Source: Anaerolineae bacterium UTCFX1 (lineage in GTDB: Bacteria > Chloroflexota > Anaerolineae > Anaerolineales > Villigracilaceae). Taken from it: 64,000 bases of DNA. This document shows positions 26,612 through 34,794 of this stretch, piece after piece. The notes beneath the pieces are model-generated. The model was not told where the DNA came from, searched no databases, and was given only the letters and a program-made list of their open reading frames with translations. A program made the position numbers and the translations under genes. Within the stretch, counting starts at the first letter, position 1. Every line of letters starts with the position of its first letter. The stretch lies in assembly GCA_002050275.1 (NCBI GenBank), contig MWTB01000019.1:112549-176548 (forward strand), read 5' to 3'.

Positions 26612-26629
26612 GAACGCTCCAGCGTTCCA
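26612..26629. repeat. REP-like palindrome
   Basis: GGAACGCT-CC-AGCGTTCC, an 8-base-pair hairpin between the first two genes of the purine operon. It has no T-run, so it is more likely a dispersed repeat or processing signal than a terminator. Confidence 0.5.
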
Positions 26630-26635
26630 ACGTTT

Positions 26636-28015
26636 TTAATTTGTCAGCAATCTTTTCGCCGCGCTGTTGTGTCTCTCAATTAATTTCCGCTCATCAACTG
26701 TCGCGAGTCGACCTTCTTTGACGACGAACTTTCCGCCGACAACCGTATACTCGACGTTGACAGGCTGCCCAAAGACAATTGCCGCAACCGGGTCGTGCAT
26801 TCCCGCAAAGCCAAGTTTATTCAAATCAACAGCGAAGAAATCGGCGCATTTCCCCGCTTCAAGAGAGCCAATATCTTCACGGCCCAGAATCGCCGCGCCG
26901 CCGCGCGTCCCCATCCATAAGGTTTCTCTCGCCGTCATCAGTTTACGATTCGGATCGTCCGACAGCGAGAACCCAGTGATGCCTTCCTGTACGCGCGCCA
27001 GCAACATTGCATTGCGCGCTTCGGCTAAAAGATGCGAGCCGTCGTTCGAAGCGGAGCCGTCTACGCCAAGACCGACATTAACGCCAGCGCGACGATATTT
27101 CTTAATAGGAGCGATGCCCGAAGCCAGACGCATATTCGACGATGGGCAATGCGCCACGCCGCAATTATGTTGAGCGAATATCTTAATTTCTTCATCGTTC
27201 ACCCACACGGCATGAGCAAACCAAACATCGTCGCCGACCCAGTCCACTTCTTGCATGTACTCAACGGGGCGATGACCGAATTTTTCCAAACAAAATTGCT
27301 CTTCATCTTCGGTCTCTGCTAGATGCGTATGCAAATGCACGCCATATTCACGCGCGAGTTTGGCGGACTGTTTCATCAGGTCAGAGGTCACGCTGAAGGG
27401 CGAGCATGGCGCGAGGACGATCTGCACCATCGAACCGGGTTTCGCGTCGTGATATTTTTGGATGAGCCGTTGTGAATCTTTGAGGATGGACTCTTCATCG
27501 TCCACCACGCTGTCGGGCGGGAGTCCGCCATCCGCTTCGCCTAACGACATCGAGCCGCGCGAAGCATGCAGGCGCAACCCGATCTCTGCCGCCGCGGCAA
27601 TCTCATCGTCGAGCTTTGAGCCGTTCGGATACAGGTAAAGATGATCGGCGGCAGCGGTACAGCCCGAAAGGGCAAGCTCCGCCAACGCCGTTTGGGTCGA
27701 GGTGAAAATATCGTCGGGCTGAATCTTCGCCCAGATCGGGTATAGCGTCGTCAGCCAATTAAACAGATTCGCGTCTTGCGCGGCAGGGACAGCGCGCGTA
27801 AGAGTTTGATAGAAATGATGATGCGTGTTGACAAGCCCGGGCAACACAACGCGACCTTTAAGGTTGAGGACTTCATCCGCCGTAGAGGGCAGATCGCGCG
27901 TCGCGCCGACTTGCGAGATGAAACCATTTTCGATAAAAAGACCGCCATCCGAAAATTCGGTATTGCGGTCGTCCATAACAATAAGGTGAGCGTTTTTGAC
28001 AAGAAGCGAAGACAT
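26636..28015 (-). CDS. 8-oxoguanine deaminase-like amidohydrolase (SsnA/AtzB group)
   Basis: A 459-residue amidohydrolase of the TrzN/SsnA group. Zinc-site motifs are LVNTHHHFYQTLTRA near residue 60, HLHTHLAETEDEE near residue 230, WFAHAVWVNDEE near residue 265 and GVDGSASNDGSH near residue 320. The segment LHASRGSMSLGEADGG with PPDSVVDDEESIL is what one expects in 8-oxoguanine deaminases, which yield uric acid. It is the first gene of the purine operon, the position of a committed catabolic enzyme. Alternatives are SsnA or guanine deaminase; purine specificity is family-based inference. Confidence 0.8.
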   Translation of the reverse strand: MSSLLVKNAHLIVMDDRNTEFSDGGLFIENGFISQVGATRDLPSTADEVLNLKGRVVLPGLVNTHHHFYQTLTRAVPAAQDANLFNWLTTLYPIWAKIQPDDIFTSTQTALAELALSGCTAAADHLYLYPNGSKLDDEIAAAAEIGLRLHASRGSMSLGEADGGLPPDSVVDDEESILKDSQRLIQKYHDAKPGSMVQIVLAPCSPFSVTSDLMKQSAKLAREYGVHLHTHLAETEDEEQFCLEKFGHRPVEYMQEVDWVGDDVWFAHAVWVNDEEIKIFAQHNCGVAHCPSSNMRLASGIAPIKKYRRAGVNVGLGVDGSASNDGSHLLAEARNAMLLARVQEGITGFSLSDDPNRKLMTARETLWMGTRGGAAILGREDIGSLEAGKCADFFAVDLNKLGFAGMHDPVAAIVFGQPVNVEYTVVGGKFVVKEGRLATVDERKLIERHNSAAKRLLTN

Positions 28016-28060
28016 GGCGGGTAAGGGTTAGGTTATCAATACGACACGACTAGACTACAT

Positions 28061-28071
28061 TTGTCTGACAA
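28061..28071. promoter_or_regulatory. Candidate GntR operator upstream of the purine operon
   Basis: TTGTC-T-GACAA is a perfect palindrome 45 bases upstream of the first gene. Its size and T/A-rich outer bases suit a GntR/HutC dimer, and the regulator is encoded in the same operon. No second copy was noticed upstream of the BMP importer. Confidence 0.4.
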
Positions 28072-28149
28072 TTGAAGTGTAGCAAAAAAGAGAGCGATTG
28101 TCAAACTGGCGCGCCGTTCCACTCTTCACGCCAAGGCGCAAGGTCTACC

Positions 28150-28178
28150 TTGACAACGCTCTCTCTCCGTCATACAAT
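28150..28178 (+). promoter_or_regulatory. Strong sigma-70 promoter of the aspartokinase leader
   Basis: TTGACA (28150-28155) and TACAAT (28173-28178) are exactly 17 bases apart. Expected transcription start is near 28185, immediately before the leader peptide ATG. Confidence 0.75.
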
Positions 28179-28188
28179 CGCGCTCATT

Positions 28189-28266
28189 ATGAAATCGGCT
28201 CGTTGTTGCATGACTATGGCGATGTTTACCTCCCGGCTTTCCGTGAGGAGTTTGCGCTTGAGATGA
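28189..28266 (+). CDS. Predicted Met/Thr-sensing leader peptide of aspartokinase
   Basis: A 25-residue open frame starts 10 bases after the -10 box, so the mRNA would be nearly leaderless. Codons 8-14 read Met-Thr-Met-Ala-Met-Phe-Thr, immediately before the first arm of an attenuator. The frame runs through RNA arms 1 and 2 and stops at 28264-28266, before arm 3. A ribosome stalled for Met-tRNA or Thr-tRNA would cover arm 1 and allow the antiterminator. The product itself is unlikely to have another role. There is no ribosome binding site, which is the main weakness of the call. Confidence 0.55.
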   Translation: MKSARCCMTMAMFTSRLSVRSLRLR

Positions 28267-28333
28267 TGCAGCCGAATCAAAAAGGTTGAATCGATACGAG
28301 ACGCCTCGCGGAAAACGCGGGGCGTTTTTGTTT
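28229..28333 (+). promoter_or_regulatory. Transcription attenuator upstream of aspartokinase
   Basis: Four arms can pair in mutually exclusive ways. Arm 1 (28229-28236) with arm 2 (28241-28248) gives a CTTT-loop hairpin. Arm 2 (28238-28248) with arm 3 (28304-28314) gives 11 pairs including one G-U, the antiterminator. Arm 3 with arm 4 (28301-28310 with 28316-28325) gives a 10-pair terminator stem with loop GAAAA, followed by TTTTTGTTT. Geometry matches classical leader-peptide attenuation, with the terminator about 40 bases before the aspartokinase start. Confidence 0.7.
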
Positions 28334-28370
28334 GTCTCGCCATCCAGTTGAGGTTTTATAAGGAGAAGAA

Positions 28371-29768
28371 ATGATAGAACAAAAAACGCTCGTCATGAAA
28401 TTTGGAGGCACATCCGTCGGCTCTGCGGACGCGCTGCGTAGAACGACGCGCATCGTTCACGACTCGCGCCGCGATTGGGATCGCATCGTCGTTGTAACTT
28501 CGGCGATGGCTGGCGTGACGAATCTATTATTGGATTCGGCAAATCATCCAGCCGGTGCGCTCGATGCCGAACGCTCATTGCGAGAAAAACATTTCTCAGC
28601 GGCGGAGGCGTTAATTCAAAACAAAACAATGCTCGCAGAAACCACAAGAGAGATTGAAAGCTTGATTCAGGTCTTCGTTAAATTATGCGACTCCATTCAG
28701 GTTCTCGGCGCAGGAAGCCCGCGCGCGCTGGACGCGATAGCCGCGCTCGGAGAAAGAATGAGTCTGCGATTGCTCACGGCAACCCTCAACGATGCAGGTA
28801 TCGCCGCACAGGGCGTCGAAGCGACAGAGTTTCTCGTTACAAATTCGAATTTTCAGAATGCATGCCCCGATTTCAACGCAACTCGAAAGAAAACGCGAGC
28901 CCTGTTAAACCCAGCGCTGGACGCGGGCAACATCTTCGTCACCACAGGTTTTATCGGAGCGAACGCCGACGGAGCAGTCACTACGTTAGGGCGAGGCGGC
29001 AGCGATTATTCCGCCGCCATTATCGGTTCTGTCCTACCTGCCGACGAGATCTGGATCTGGACCGACGTAGACGGCGTCATGACCACCGATCCGCGCATGG
29101 TCACGTCTGCCAAAACGCTGTCTGAGATCAGTTACGGAGAGATTGCCGAGTTGGCGTACTACGGCGCCAAAGTGCTGCATCCAAAAACAATCCGCCCTAT
29201 TGTAGAAGCGGGCATTGGCTTGAGAATTTGCAACACATTCAACCCCACGCAAGAAGGCACGCGCCTGACCGCCGCCAGAAAAAAAAGTAAGCGCGTCATT
29301 AAAGCGGTGACGGCGATCCAGAAACAGCGTCTGGTAACGATCGAGGGGCGCGGCATGGCAGGCGTGCCGGGCATGGCGGCGCTCGCATTTGGCGCGGTAA
29401 CGTCCACTAAGACAAACGTGCCGCTCATTACGCAGGCGTCATCCGAACAATCTATCTGCTTTGCAGTGCCGTCTGAAACCGCTGAAGACGTTTTAAACGC
29501 GCTCAAAACGACGTTTGCCCACGAGCTCGAAGAAAGCAAGATAGATAAGGTCTGGTCAACCAATGACGTTTCCATTGTGACCGTGGTGGGCGCGGGCATG
29601 CGGAGCGCGTCAGGCGTAACAGGAGGAATCTTCAGCCGGCTGGGAGAATACGGCATAAACGTGCTGGCTGTGGCTCAGGGCTCATCCGAGGTTTCGATCA
29701 GCGTCGTTGTAAACGCCAACGATACCGAGAACGCCGTCAAATCGCTGCACGAGTTGATCGTGCATTAA
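28371..29768 (+). CDS. lysC: Aspartate kinase
   Basis: A 465-residue monofunctional aspartokinase, the first step of the Lys/Met/Thr/Ile pathway. The N-terminus has VMKFGGTSVGSADALRR, the substrate region includes GRGGSDYSAAIIG near residue 205, and WTDVDGVMTTDPR follows. Two ACT domains fill the C-terminal 150 residues (VTIEGRGMAGVPGMAA and VSIVTVVGAGMRS), the site of amino-acid feedback. The start is backed by an AAGGAG ribosome site. It is controlled by the attenuator upstream and is followed 29 bases later by asd. Confidence 0.93.
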   Translation: MIEQKTLVMKFGGTSVGSADALRRTTRIVHDSRRDWDRIVVVTSAMAGVTNLLLDSANHPAGALDAERSLREKHFSAAEALIQNKTMLAETTREIESLIQVFVKLCDSIQVLGAGSPRALDAIAALGERMSLRLLTATLNDAGIAAQGVEATEFLVTNSNFQNACPDFNATRKKTRALLNPALDAGNIFVTTGFIGANADGAVTTLGRGGSDYSAAIIGSVLPADEIWIWTDVDGVMTTDPRMVTSAKTLSEISYGEIAELAYYGAKVLHPKTIRPIVEAGIGLRICNTFNPTQEGTRLTAARKKSKRVIKAVTAIQKQRLVTIEGRGMAGVPGMAALAFGAVTSTKTNVPLITQASSEQSICFAVPSETAEDVLNALKTTFAHELEESKIDKVWSTNDVSIVTVVGAGMRSASGVTGGIFSRLGEYGINVLAVAQGSSEVSISVVVNANDTENAVKSLHELIVH

Positions 29769-29797
29769 CTCAAGCCCCATTCATACAAGGAAATTTC

Positions 29798-30856
29798 ATG
29801 AATAAAATTCCCGTAGCAATTTTAGGCGCAACCGGTTCGGTCGGGCAACGATTCATCTCGTTGCTCAACAATCACCCCTGGTTCGAAGTCGCAGCGCTCG
29901 CCGCATCCGACAGATCCGTCGGACAACGCTACTCGCAAGCCGCGCGCTGGGTTCTAGACGTTCCGATGCCCGCATATGCCAAAGAGATGATAATCGTCCC
30001 CGCTTCGACGGAAGCCGTTCAAGCTCGAATCGTTTTCTCTGCATTGCACAACGAGATCGCCCAAGAATTGGAACCGCAGTTCGCAAAAGCAGGCGCAGCC
30101 GTCTGCTCAAACGCATCCTCTTATCGCCGCGCCGAAGACGTTCCACTGCTGCTGCCTGAAGTCAACGCAGATCACATTCATCTTATCCAACGACAGCGCA
30201 GCAACAAAGGCTGGAGCGGATGCATCGTCGCAAACCCTAATTGCACCAGCGCGGGATTAACGGTGGCGCTCAAAGCATTAGACGACGCATTCGGTGTAAA
30301 GAAAGTTTTCGCAGTTTCGATGCAAGCGCTTTCAGGCGCGGGCTACCCGGGCGTTTCATCTATGGATATGATTGACAACGTCATCCCCAACATCAATGGC
30401 GAGGAAGAAAAAGTGGAATGGGAGCCGCGCAAGATGCTTGGGAACTTAGTCAACGGCGCGATCGAATTGGCGGATATACAATTCTCCGTTCATGCCAATC
30501 GCGTAGCGGTGTTAGACGGTCACACGATATGCGCCAGCGTAAAGCTCTCCGCGGCGCCTCCCGACGTTCAAACTATTTCGCAAGCCCTCTGCGCTTATCA
30601 AGCCCCAGCGGCAGCGCGCGAACTGCCTTCCGCGCCAGCGCCGGCGATCCATCTGCGAAAAGAAGCCGACCGCCCGCAGCCGCGACTCGACCGCCTCACC
30701 GGCAAAGGTATGACGACCGTCGTCGGACGCGTGCGCAAAGACCCACTTCTAGATATTAAATTCGTCGTCCTTTCGCACAACACCATTCGCGGCGCGGCGG
30801 GCGGCTCGATCTACAATGCAGAGTTGTTGGTCAGCCAAAATCTATTAATGCCTTGA
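29798..30856 (+). CDS. asd: Aspartate-semialdehyde dehydrogenase
   Basis: A 352-residue NADP-dependent dehydrogenase reducing aspartyl phosphate to the semialdehyde. The nucleotide-binding start is VAILGATGSVGQRFISLL, the catalytic cysteine lies in IVANPNCTSAGL near residue 147, and the histidine region is FSVHANRVAVLDGH near residue 230. The sequence style fits the archaeal/fungal type rather than the classic proteobacterial Asd. It forms an operon with aspartokinase. Its stop codon overlaps the -35 box of the next promoter. Confidence 0.93.
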   Translation: MNKIPVAILGATGSVGQRFISLLNNHPWFEVAALAASDRSVGQRYSQAARWVLDVPMPAYAKEMIIVPASTEAVQARIVFSALHNEIAQELEPQFAKAGAAVCSNASSYRRAEDVPLLLPEVNADHIHLIQRQRSNKGWSGCIVANPNCTSAGLTVALKALDDAFGVKKVFAVSMQALSGAGYPGVSSMDMIDNVIPNINGEEEKVEWEPRKMLGNLVNGAIELADIQFSVHANRVAVLDGHTICASVKLSAAPPDVQTISQALCAYQAPAAARELPSAPAPAIHLRKEADRPQPRLDRLTGKGMTTVVGRVRKDPLLDIKFVVLSHNTIRGAAGGSIYNAELLVSQNLLMP

Positions 30857-30881
30857 CATGCTGGAAGTATTTTGATATAAA
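30853..30881 (+). promoter_or_regulatory. Sigma-70 promoter of the SAM riboswitch transcript
   Basis: TTGACA (30853-30858), 17-base spacer, TATAAA (30876-30881). The first box overlaps the asd stop codon. It feeds the riboswitch that begins about 15 bases downstream. Confidence 0.75.
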
Positions 30882-30894
30882 ACTCGAAATTAAA

Positions 30895-30990
30895 TATTCG
30901 CTCTTATCCAGAGAGGCGGAGGGACCGACCCTGCGAAGCCTCGGCAACCAAACTTCACGTTATGGTGCCAATTTCGGCAAATAAGAATAG
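30895..30990 (+). promoter_or_regulatory. SAM-I (S-box) riboswitch
   Basis: The core follows the S-box consensus: AGAGAGGCGGAGGGAC, then CCCTGCGAAGCCTCGGCAACC and GGTGCCAATTTCGGC, with a closing P1 helix TCTTAT (30902-30907) / ATAAGA (30981-30986). It lies between a strong promoter and an intrinsic terminator ahead of metY and metA. S-adenosylmethionine binding would lower methionine synthesis by premature termination. Confidence 0.93.
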
Positions 30991-31035
30991 TACAGCTATT
31001 CATTATCTGGAAGATGAGAGGATGGTATAGACGTA

Positions 31036-31072
31036 TGCCTCTTCTTGTGCTTTCAGAAGAGGCAGTTTTTTT
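31036..31072 (+). terminator. Riboswitch expression-platform terminator
   Basis: TGCCTCTTCT and AGAAGAGGCA form a perfect 10-pair stem with a 9-base loop, followed by G and seven T. AGATGAGAGG at about 31012-31022 can pair with the 5' arm as an antiterminator. Confidence 0.88.
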
Positions 31073-31138
31073 AAGCGCTTAATAAACTTGTCTCTTCTGA
31101 TGGGCGGAATTTAGTTAAAAATTCAAGAGGAGACTCAC

Positions 31139-32428
31139 ATGTCCACGATCAAAGAACGCAAGTTAGGGTTCGCCACCAAGCAGTTGCACGCCGGGTATGC
31201 GCCCGACCCCACAACCGGAAGCCGGGCTGTGCCGTTGTATCAAACAACCAGCTTCCAATTCAAAAATACGGAACACGCCGCCAATCTATTCGCGCTCAAA
31301 GAATTAGGCAACATTTACACGCGCCTAATGAACCCCACTACCGATGTGTTAGAACAACGCATCGCCGCGCTGGAAGGCGGGGTTGCCGGGCTTGCCGCCA
31401 GTTCAGGGCATGCGGCGCAAATTCAAACCATTTTCACCTTACTTAAAGCAGGCGACCACATTGTCTCGTCGTCTCGTCTATACGGCGGGACCTACAATCA
31501 ACTGGCGTACACGCTGCCAAAATTGGGAATCAAAACCACATTCGTGAATCCGTCGGAACCCAGGAATTTTGAGGCAGCGATCACACCCAACACCAAAGTC
31601 ATATATGGCGAAACGCTGGGCAATCCCGATATTGCGGTCTTTCCTTTCGAAGAAATCGCTGAAATTGCGCGAAAACACCAACTGGTTACGGTTATTGACA
31701 ACACCTTCGCGTCGCCGTACCTCTTCCGACCGCTGGAATGGGGTGCGCACATCGTCACACATTCCACGACAAAATTTATCAACGGACAGGGAAACTCCAT
31801 CGGCGGCATCATTGTAGACGGCGGCAATTACGATTGGAGCAATGGCAAGTTTGAAGACTTCAACACGCCCGATCCCTCCTATCACGGTTTAGTCTACGCT
31901 TCCTTGACGGGAGCCGGCTTGCCCCCGTTCGCCATCAAAGCGCGCGTACATGTCTTGCGCGACGTCGGCGCTTGCCAATCTCCATTTAACGCTTGGCAAA
32001 CCATACAAGGATTAGAGACGTTGAATCTACGCATGGATCGTCATGTGCAAAACGCTCAGGCAGTCGCCGAATATCTGGAACGTCATCCCAAAGTAAGCTG
32101 GGTAAAATATCCCGGGCTGAAGAGCCATCCCGATTACGAACGCGCTAAAAGGTATCTACCTAAAGGCGCGGGCGCGATCCTTGGATTCGGCGTAAAAGGC
32201 GGCGCAGAGGCTGGCAAAAAGTTCATCGAAAGCCTGCAACTGTTCAGCCATCTTGCCAACGTCGGCGACACGCGCAGCCTTGCTATTCATCCAGCCACCA
32301 CCACTCACAGTCAGTTGAACGACGAGCAACTTAACGCGGCGGGCGTCAGCCCAGATTTCATCCGTTTGAGCGTCGGCATCGAAGATATCGAAGACATTCT
32401 GTGGGATCTGGAGCAAGCGCTCTCATAG
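31139..32428 (+). CDS. metY: O-acetylhomoserine sulfhydrylase (MetY type)
   Basis: A 429-residue Cys/Met-metabolism PLP enzyme that makes homocysteine from O-acetylhomoserine and sulfide. The PLP lysine is in [11 protein letters not shown] near residue 208, with [19 protein letters not shown] before it. [23 protein letters not shown] near residue 85 and the long length are typical of MetY rather than cystathionine synthase. It is the first gene under the SAM riboswitch. Its partner metA is predicted to be acetyl-specific, in agreement. Confidence 0.93.
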   Translation: MSTIKERKLGFATKQLHAGYAPDPTTGSRAVPLYQTTSFQFKNTEHAANLFALKELGNIYTRLMNPTTDVLEQRIAALEGGVAGLAASSGHAAQIQTIFTLLKAGDHIVSSSRLYGGTYNQLAYTLPKLGIKTTFVNPSEPRNFEAAITPNTKVIYGETLGNPDIAVFPFEEIAEIARKHQLVTVIDNTFASPYLFRPLEWGAHIVTHSTTKFINGQGNSIGGIIVDGGNYDWSNGKFEDFNTPDPSYHGLVYASLTGAGLPPFAIKARVHVLRDVGACQSPFNAWQTIQGLETLNLRMDRHVQNAQAVAEYLERHPKVSWVKYPGLKSHPDYERAKRYLPKGAGAILGFGVKGGAEAGKKFIESLQLFSHLANVGDTRSLAIHPATTTHSQLNDEQLNAAGVSPDFIRLSVGIEDIEDILWDLEQALS

Positions 32429-32448
32429 AAAGGACAGGGACAAAACGA

Positions 32449-32479
32449 GAAGGGCGAATCGAATCAACATTCGCCCTTC
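32449..32479. repeat. Intercistronic hairpin between metY and metA
   Basis: GAAGGGCGAAT and ATTCGCCCTTC form a perfect 11-pair stem with a 9-base loop and no T-run. It may stabilise or partition the metY-metA transcript. Confidence 0.5.
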
Positions 32480-32502
32480 CACGTTCATCCTTGCATTTCT
32501 CC

Positions 32503-33420
32503 ATGCCGGTAAAAATTCCAATCACGCTGCCCGCCCGCTTCATTCTTGAACGCGAAAACATCTTCGTCATGGACGAAGAACGCGCCGCCCGTCAAGATAT
32601 TCGCGCACTGCGCGTCGCTATTCTAAATCTAATGCCCACAAAGATCGTCACCGAAACGCAACTGCTGCGCTTGCTGTCCAACTCGGCGTTGCAAGTGGAA
32701 GTCGCATTAATTCACACCGCTTCGCACGAATCCAAGAACACCTCGGCGGAACATTTGCTTAAACACTACGTCGTTTTCGACGAGATCAAATCGGAAAAAT
32801 TCGACGGGTTAATCGTCACTGGCGCGCCGGTCGAGCAAATGCCGTTTGAAGCCGTAAATTATTGGCACGAATTAACCCGCATTTTCGATTGGGCTGAAAC
32901 GCACGTCGAATCGACCTTCCATATTTGCTGGGGAGCGCAAGCCGCTCTGTATTACAAATATGGGATTCCAAAATACGACCTGCCGCGCAAAGTCTTCGGC
33001 GTGTACGAACATCGTCTCTTAAAGCCGACTTCTTCCTTGACGCGCGGTTTCGACGACGTTTTCTACGCTCCACACTCGCGCCACACAGAGATCCGCTCTT
33101 CAGACGTGGCAAAGGTTCAAGACTTGGAAATTCTCGCTCAATCAGACGAAGCGGGGATTTACATCGTCGCCTCAAAAGATGAACGCCGCTTCTATATCAC
33201 CGGGCATTCTGAATACGATCCGCTGACGCTCAAAGCCGAATACGATCGCGATATAAACAAGGGCTTGCCAATTGACGTTCCTCAGAATTATTATCCACAA
33301 GACGATCCCGCCAGCGTCCCTAGCGTCCGCTGGCGCTCGCACGCCAACCTATTATTCTCAAATTGGCTAAACTATTACGTTTACCAAGTTACGCCTTACG
33401 ATGTGATGGAAATCCCCTAA
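32503..33420 (+). CDS. metA: Homoserine O-acetyltransferase (MetA fold)
   Basis: A 305-residue MetA-family acyltransferase; the ATG at 32503 gives the exact family length and aligns the catalytic residues at Cys142 (HICWGAQ), His235 and Glu237 (GHSEY). The acyl-donor position 111 is glutamate (TGAPVE111Q). In characterised MetA enzymes Glu111 goes with acetyl-CoA and Gly111 with succinyl-CoA. The product would be O-acetylhomoserine, the substrate of the upstream MetY. There is no clear ribosome site; it follows metY by 74 bases. Confidence 0.92.
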   Translation: MPVKIPITLPARFILERENIFVMDEERAARQDIRALRVAILNLMPTKIVTETQLLRLLSNSALQVEVALIHTASHESKNTSAEHLLKHYVVFDEIKSEKFDGLIVTGAPVEQMPFEAVNYWHELTRIFDWAETHVESTFHICWGAQAALYYKYGIPKYDLPRKVFGVYEHRLLKPTSSLTRGFDDVFYAPHSRHTEIRSSDVAKVQDLEILAQSDEAGIYIVASKDERRFYITGHSEYDPLTLKAEYDRDINKGLPIDVPQNYYPQDDPASVPSVRWRSHANLLFSNWLNYYVYQVTPYDVMEIP

Positions 33421-33466
33421 GCGGTTATCGCCCCAAAGATTTCTTCGGGACGATGCGCAATATCGG

Positions 33467-34342
33467 CTATTCGATCTTCCTCGCCGCCTTTGCCCGATCT
33501 AACACCTTTTGCGCATTCTTGAGCAACGGCATGTCAATCATCTTGCCATCCAGCGCGTACGCGCCTTTGCCCTCTTTTTGACTCGCCTCGAACGACTCGA
33601 CGATCCGTTTTGCATACTCAATCGCTTCATCGGATGGAGTAAACGCCTCTTGCGCCGCCTCGACCTGATTCGGGTGGATGATCTGTTTGCCGCTGAAGCC
33701 GAACCGCGCTCCCTCCTCCGCTTCGATGCGCAGGCTCTCGGCGTCTTTGAAGTCAATGAACACAATGTCAATCGCTTGAAGATCGTTCGCCGCGCAAGCC
33801 GTGACGACAGCCTGCCGCGCGTAGAGCAACTCAGTCGCGGCTTTCGTGCGGACCGCACCGACCGACGCGGCGTAATCCTCGCCGCCGAAGATGATGGCTT
33901 CGAGTCGCTTGTCCGCTTCGGCGATCTCTTTGAGATTCACGATTCCCTTCGCGGTTTCCACGCCCACCAACAAGCGGATATTTCCAATGTTCAACTTGCT
34001 CGAAAGTTCATAAGACTCGATGTGTTCGCTGACCCATTTCACCTGTTCCGCAGTCTCGACTTTGGGAACAACGATCGTGTCGGGGTTGGTCGCCAGCGCC
34101 GCGATGAGGTCGCGCTTCTCCAAGCCTGACCCGATCTGGTTGATGCGAATGCACCGCTCGGACGTGCCGAAGTCCAATTCCTTCATCGCCCCTGCAATGA
34201 CCTCCCGCGCTTCGGCTTTTTTGTTCGCCGCCACGCCGTCTTCCATGTCCATGCAAATGGAATCGACCCCCAGCGTGGTCGCTTTTTGAATCTTGCGGCG
34301 GTCGTCGCCGGGCATGTAGAGGATTGCGCGTCTAGCTCTCAT
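33467..34342 (-). CDS. HpcH/HpaI aldolase, CitE-like CoA-ester lyase
   Basis: A 291-residue TIM-barrel lyase of the citrate lyase beta/malyl-CoA lyase family. It has RRAILYMPGDDRRKI at the N-terminus, ICMDMEDGVAANKK (magnesium-binding acidic pair) near residue 30, IVVPKVETAEQV near residue 90 and IIFGGEDYAASVGA near residue 160. GKQIIHPNQV near residue 228 closes the active site. It overlaps the upstream stop by 11 bases. With a MaoC hydratase and biotin carrier upstream, it probably cleaves a beta-hydroxyacyl-CoA such as malyl- or citramalyl-CoA; the exact substrate is open. Confidence 0.85.
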   Translation of the reverse strand: MRARRAILYMPGDDRRKIQKATTLGVDSICMDMEDGVAANKKAEAREVIAGAMKELDFGTSERCIRINQIGSGLEKRDLIAALATNPDTIVVPKVETAEQVKWVSEHIESYELSSKLNIGNIRLLVGVETAKGIVNLKEIAEADKRLEAIIFGGEDYAASVGAVRTKAATELLYARQAVVTACAANDLQAIDIVFIDFKDAESLRIEAEEGARFGFSGKQIIHPNQVEAAQEAFTPSDEAIEYAKRIVESFEASQKEGKGAYALDGKMIDMPLLKNAQKVLDRAKAARKIE

Positions 34343-34784
34343 TGGATTTCCTTTTTTGAGGTTTGACTTCTAACTCTTTGGATAACTTCAAAAACCGTTG
34401 ATGGTGCATCTCGTATGCCTCATGCAGCTCATTAGGTTTAAGCTTGTACTTCTTCACCTTCAATCGTGGAAAATCTGCTGTTTGCAAGCGCTTCGACAGT
34501 CTGTCCCATAAGGTAAGCGCTCGTATCCGTTTTGTACCATGAATGGTTTTATACAATTTTTTTCCAGCATCGGTGAGGTACGGTTTCGAGCCTCGAACCC
34601 GTACCAACCCTGCCTGTGCCAAACGATTAATAGCGCCTTCTACTTCGTCATCATCGGGTATGCAATGATTAATCCAATCTGCTTTTGCAATCAAGTAATC
34701 TAGCGGTGTAGGATCGCCGGATTCGTCTAGGCTCAAGAAAATCCAAGCATCCGAATGGCTGAAACGTGGACTTTCATCTTTCAT
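34332..34784 (-). CDS. Small winged-helix-like protein of unknown function
   Basis: A 150-residue protein not recognised as a known family. The start ATG 34784 was chosen because AAGG lies just upstream and the MaoC stop is 10 bases before; a longer frame inside the MaoC gene is unlikely. Residues about 40-75 (DDDEVEGAINRLAQAGLVRV then KPYLTDAGKKL) look like a winged helix as in PadR or MarR proteins. The C-terminal third is lysine-rich and helical. It sits inside an acyl-CoA operon and overlaps the lyase gene, so it may be a regulator of it, which is a guess. Confidence 0.6.
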   Translation of the reverse strand: MKDESPRFSHSDAWIFLSLDESGDPTPLDYLIAKADWINHCIPDDDEVEGAINRLAQAGLVRVRGSKPYLTDAGKKLYKTIHGTKRIRALTLWDRLSKRLQTADFPRLKVKKYKLKPNELHEAYEMHHQRFLKLSKELEVKPQKRKSNES

Positions 34785-34794
34785 CCTTCCGCCT

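Noticed and set aside
28098..28289. 63-codon plus-strand frame (TTG start) upstream of aspartokinase
   Set aside because: A strong promoter at 28150-28178 lies inside it, the ribosome site is weak, and the attenuator explains the sequence better.
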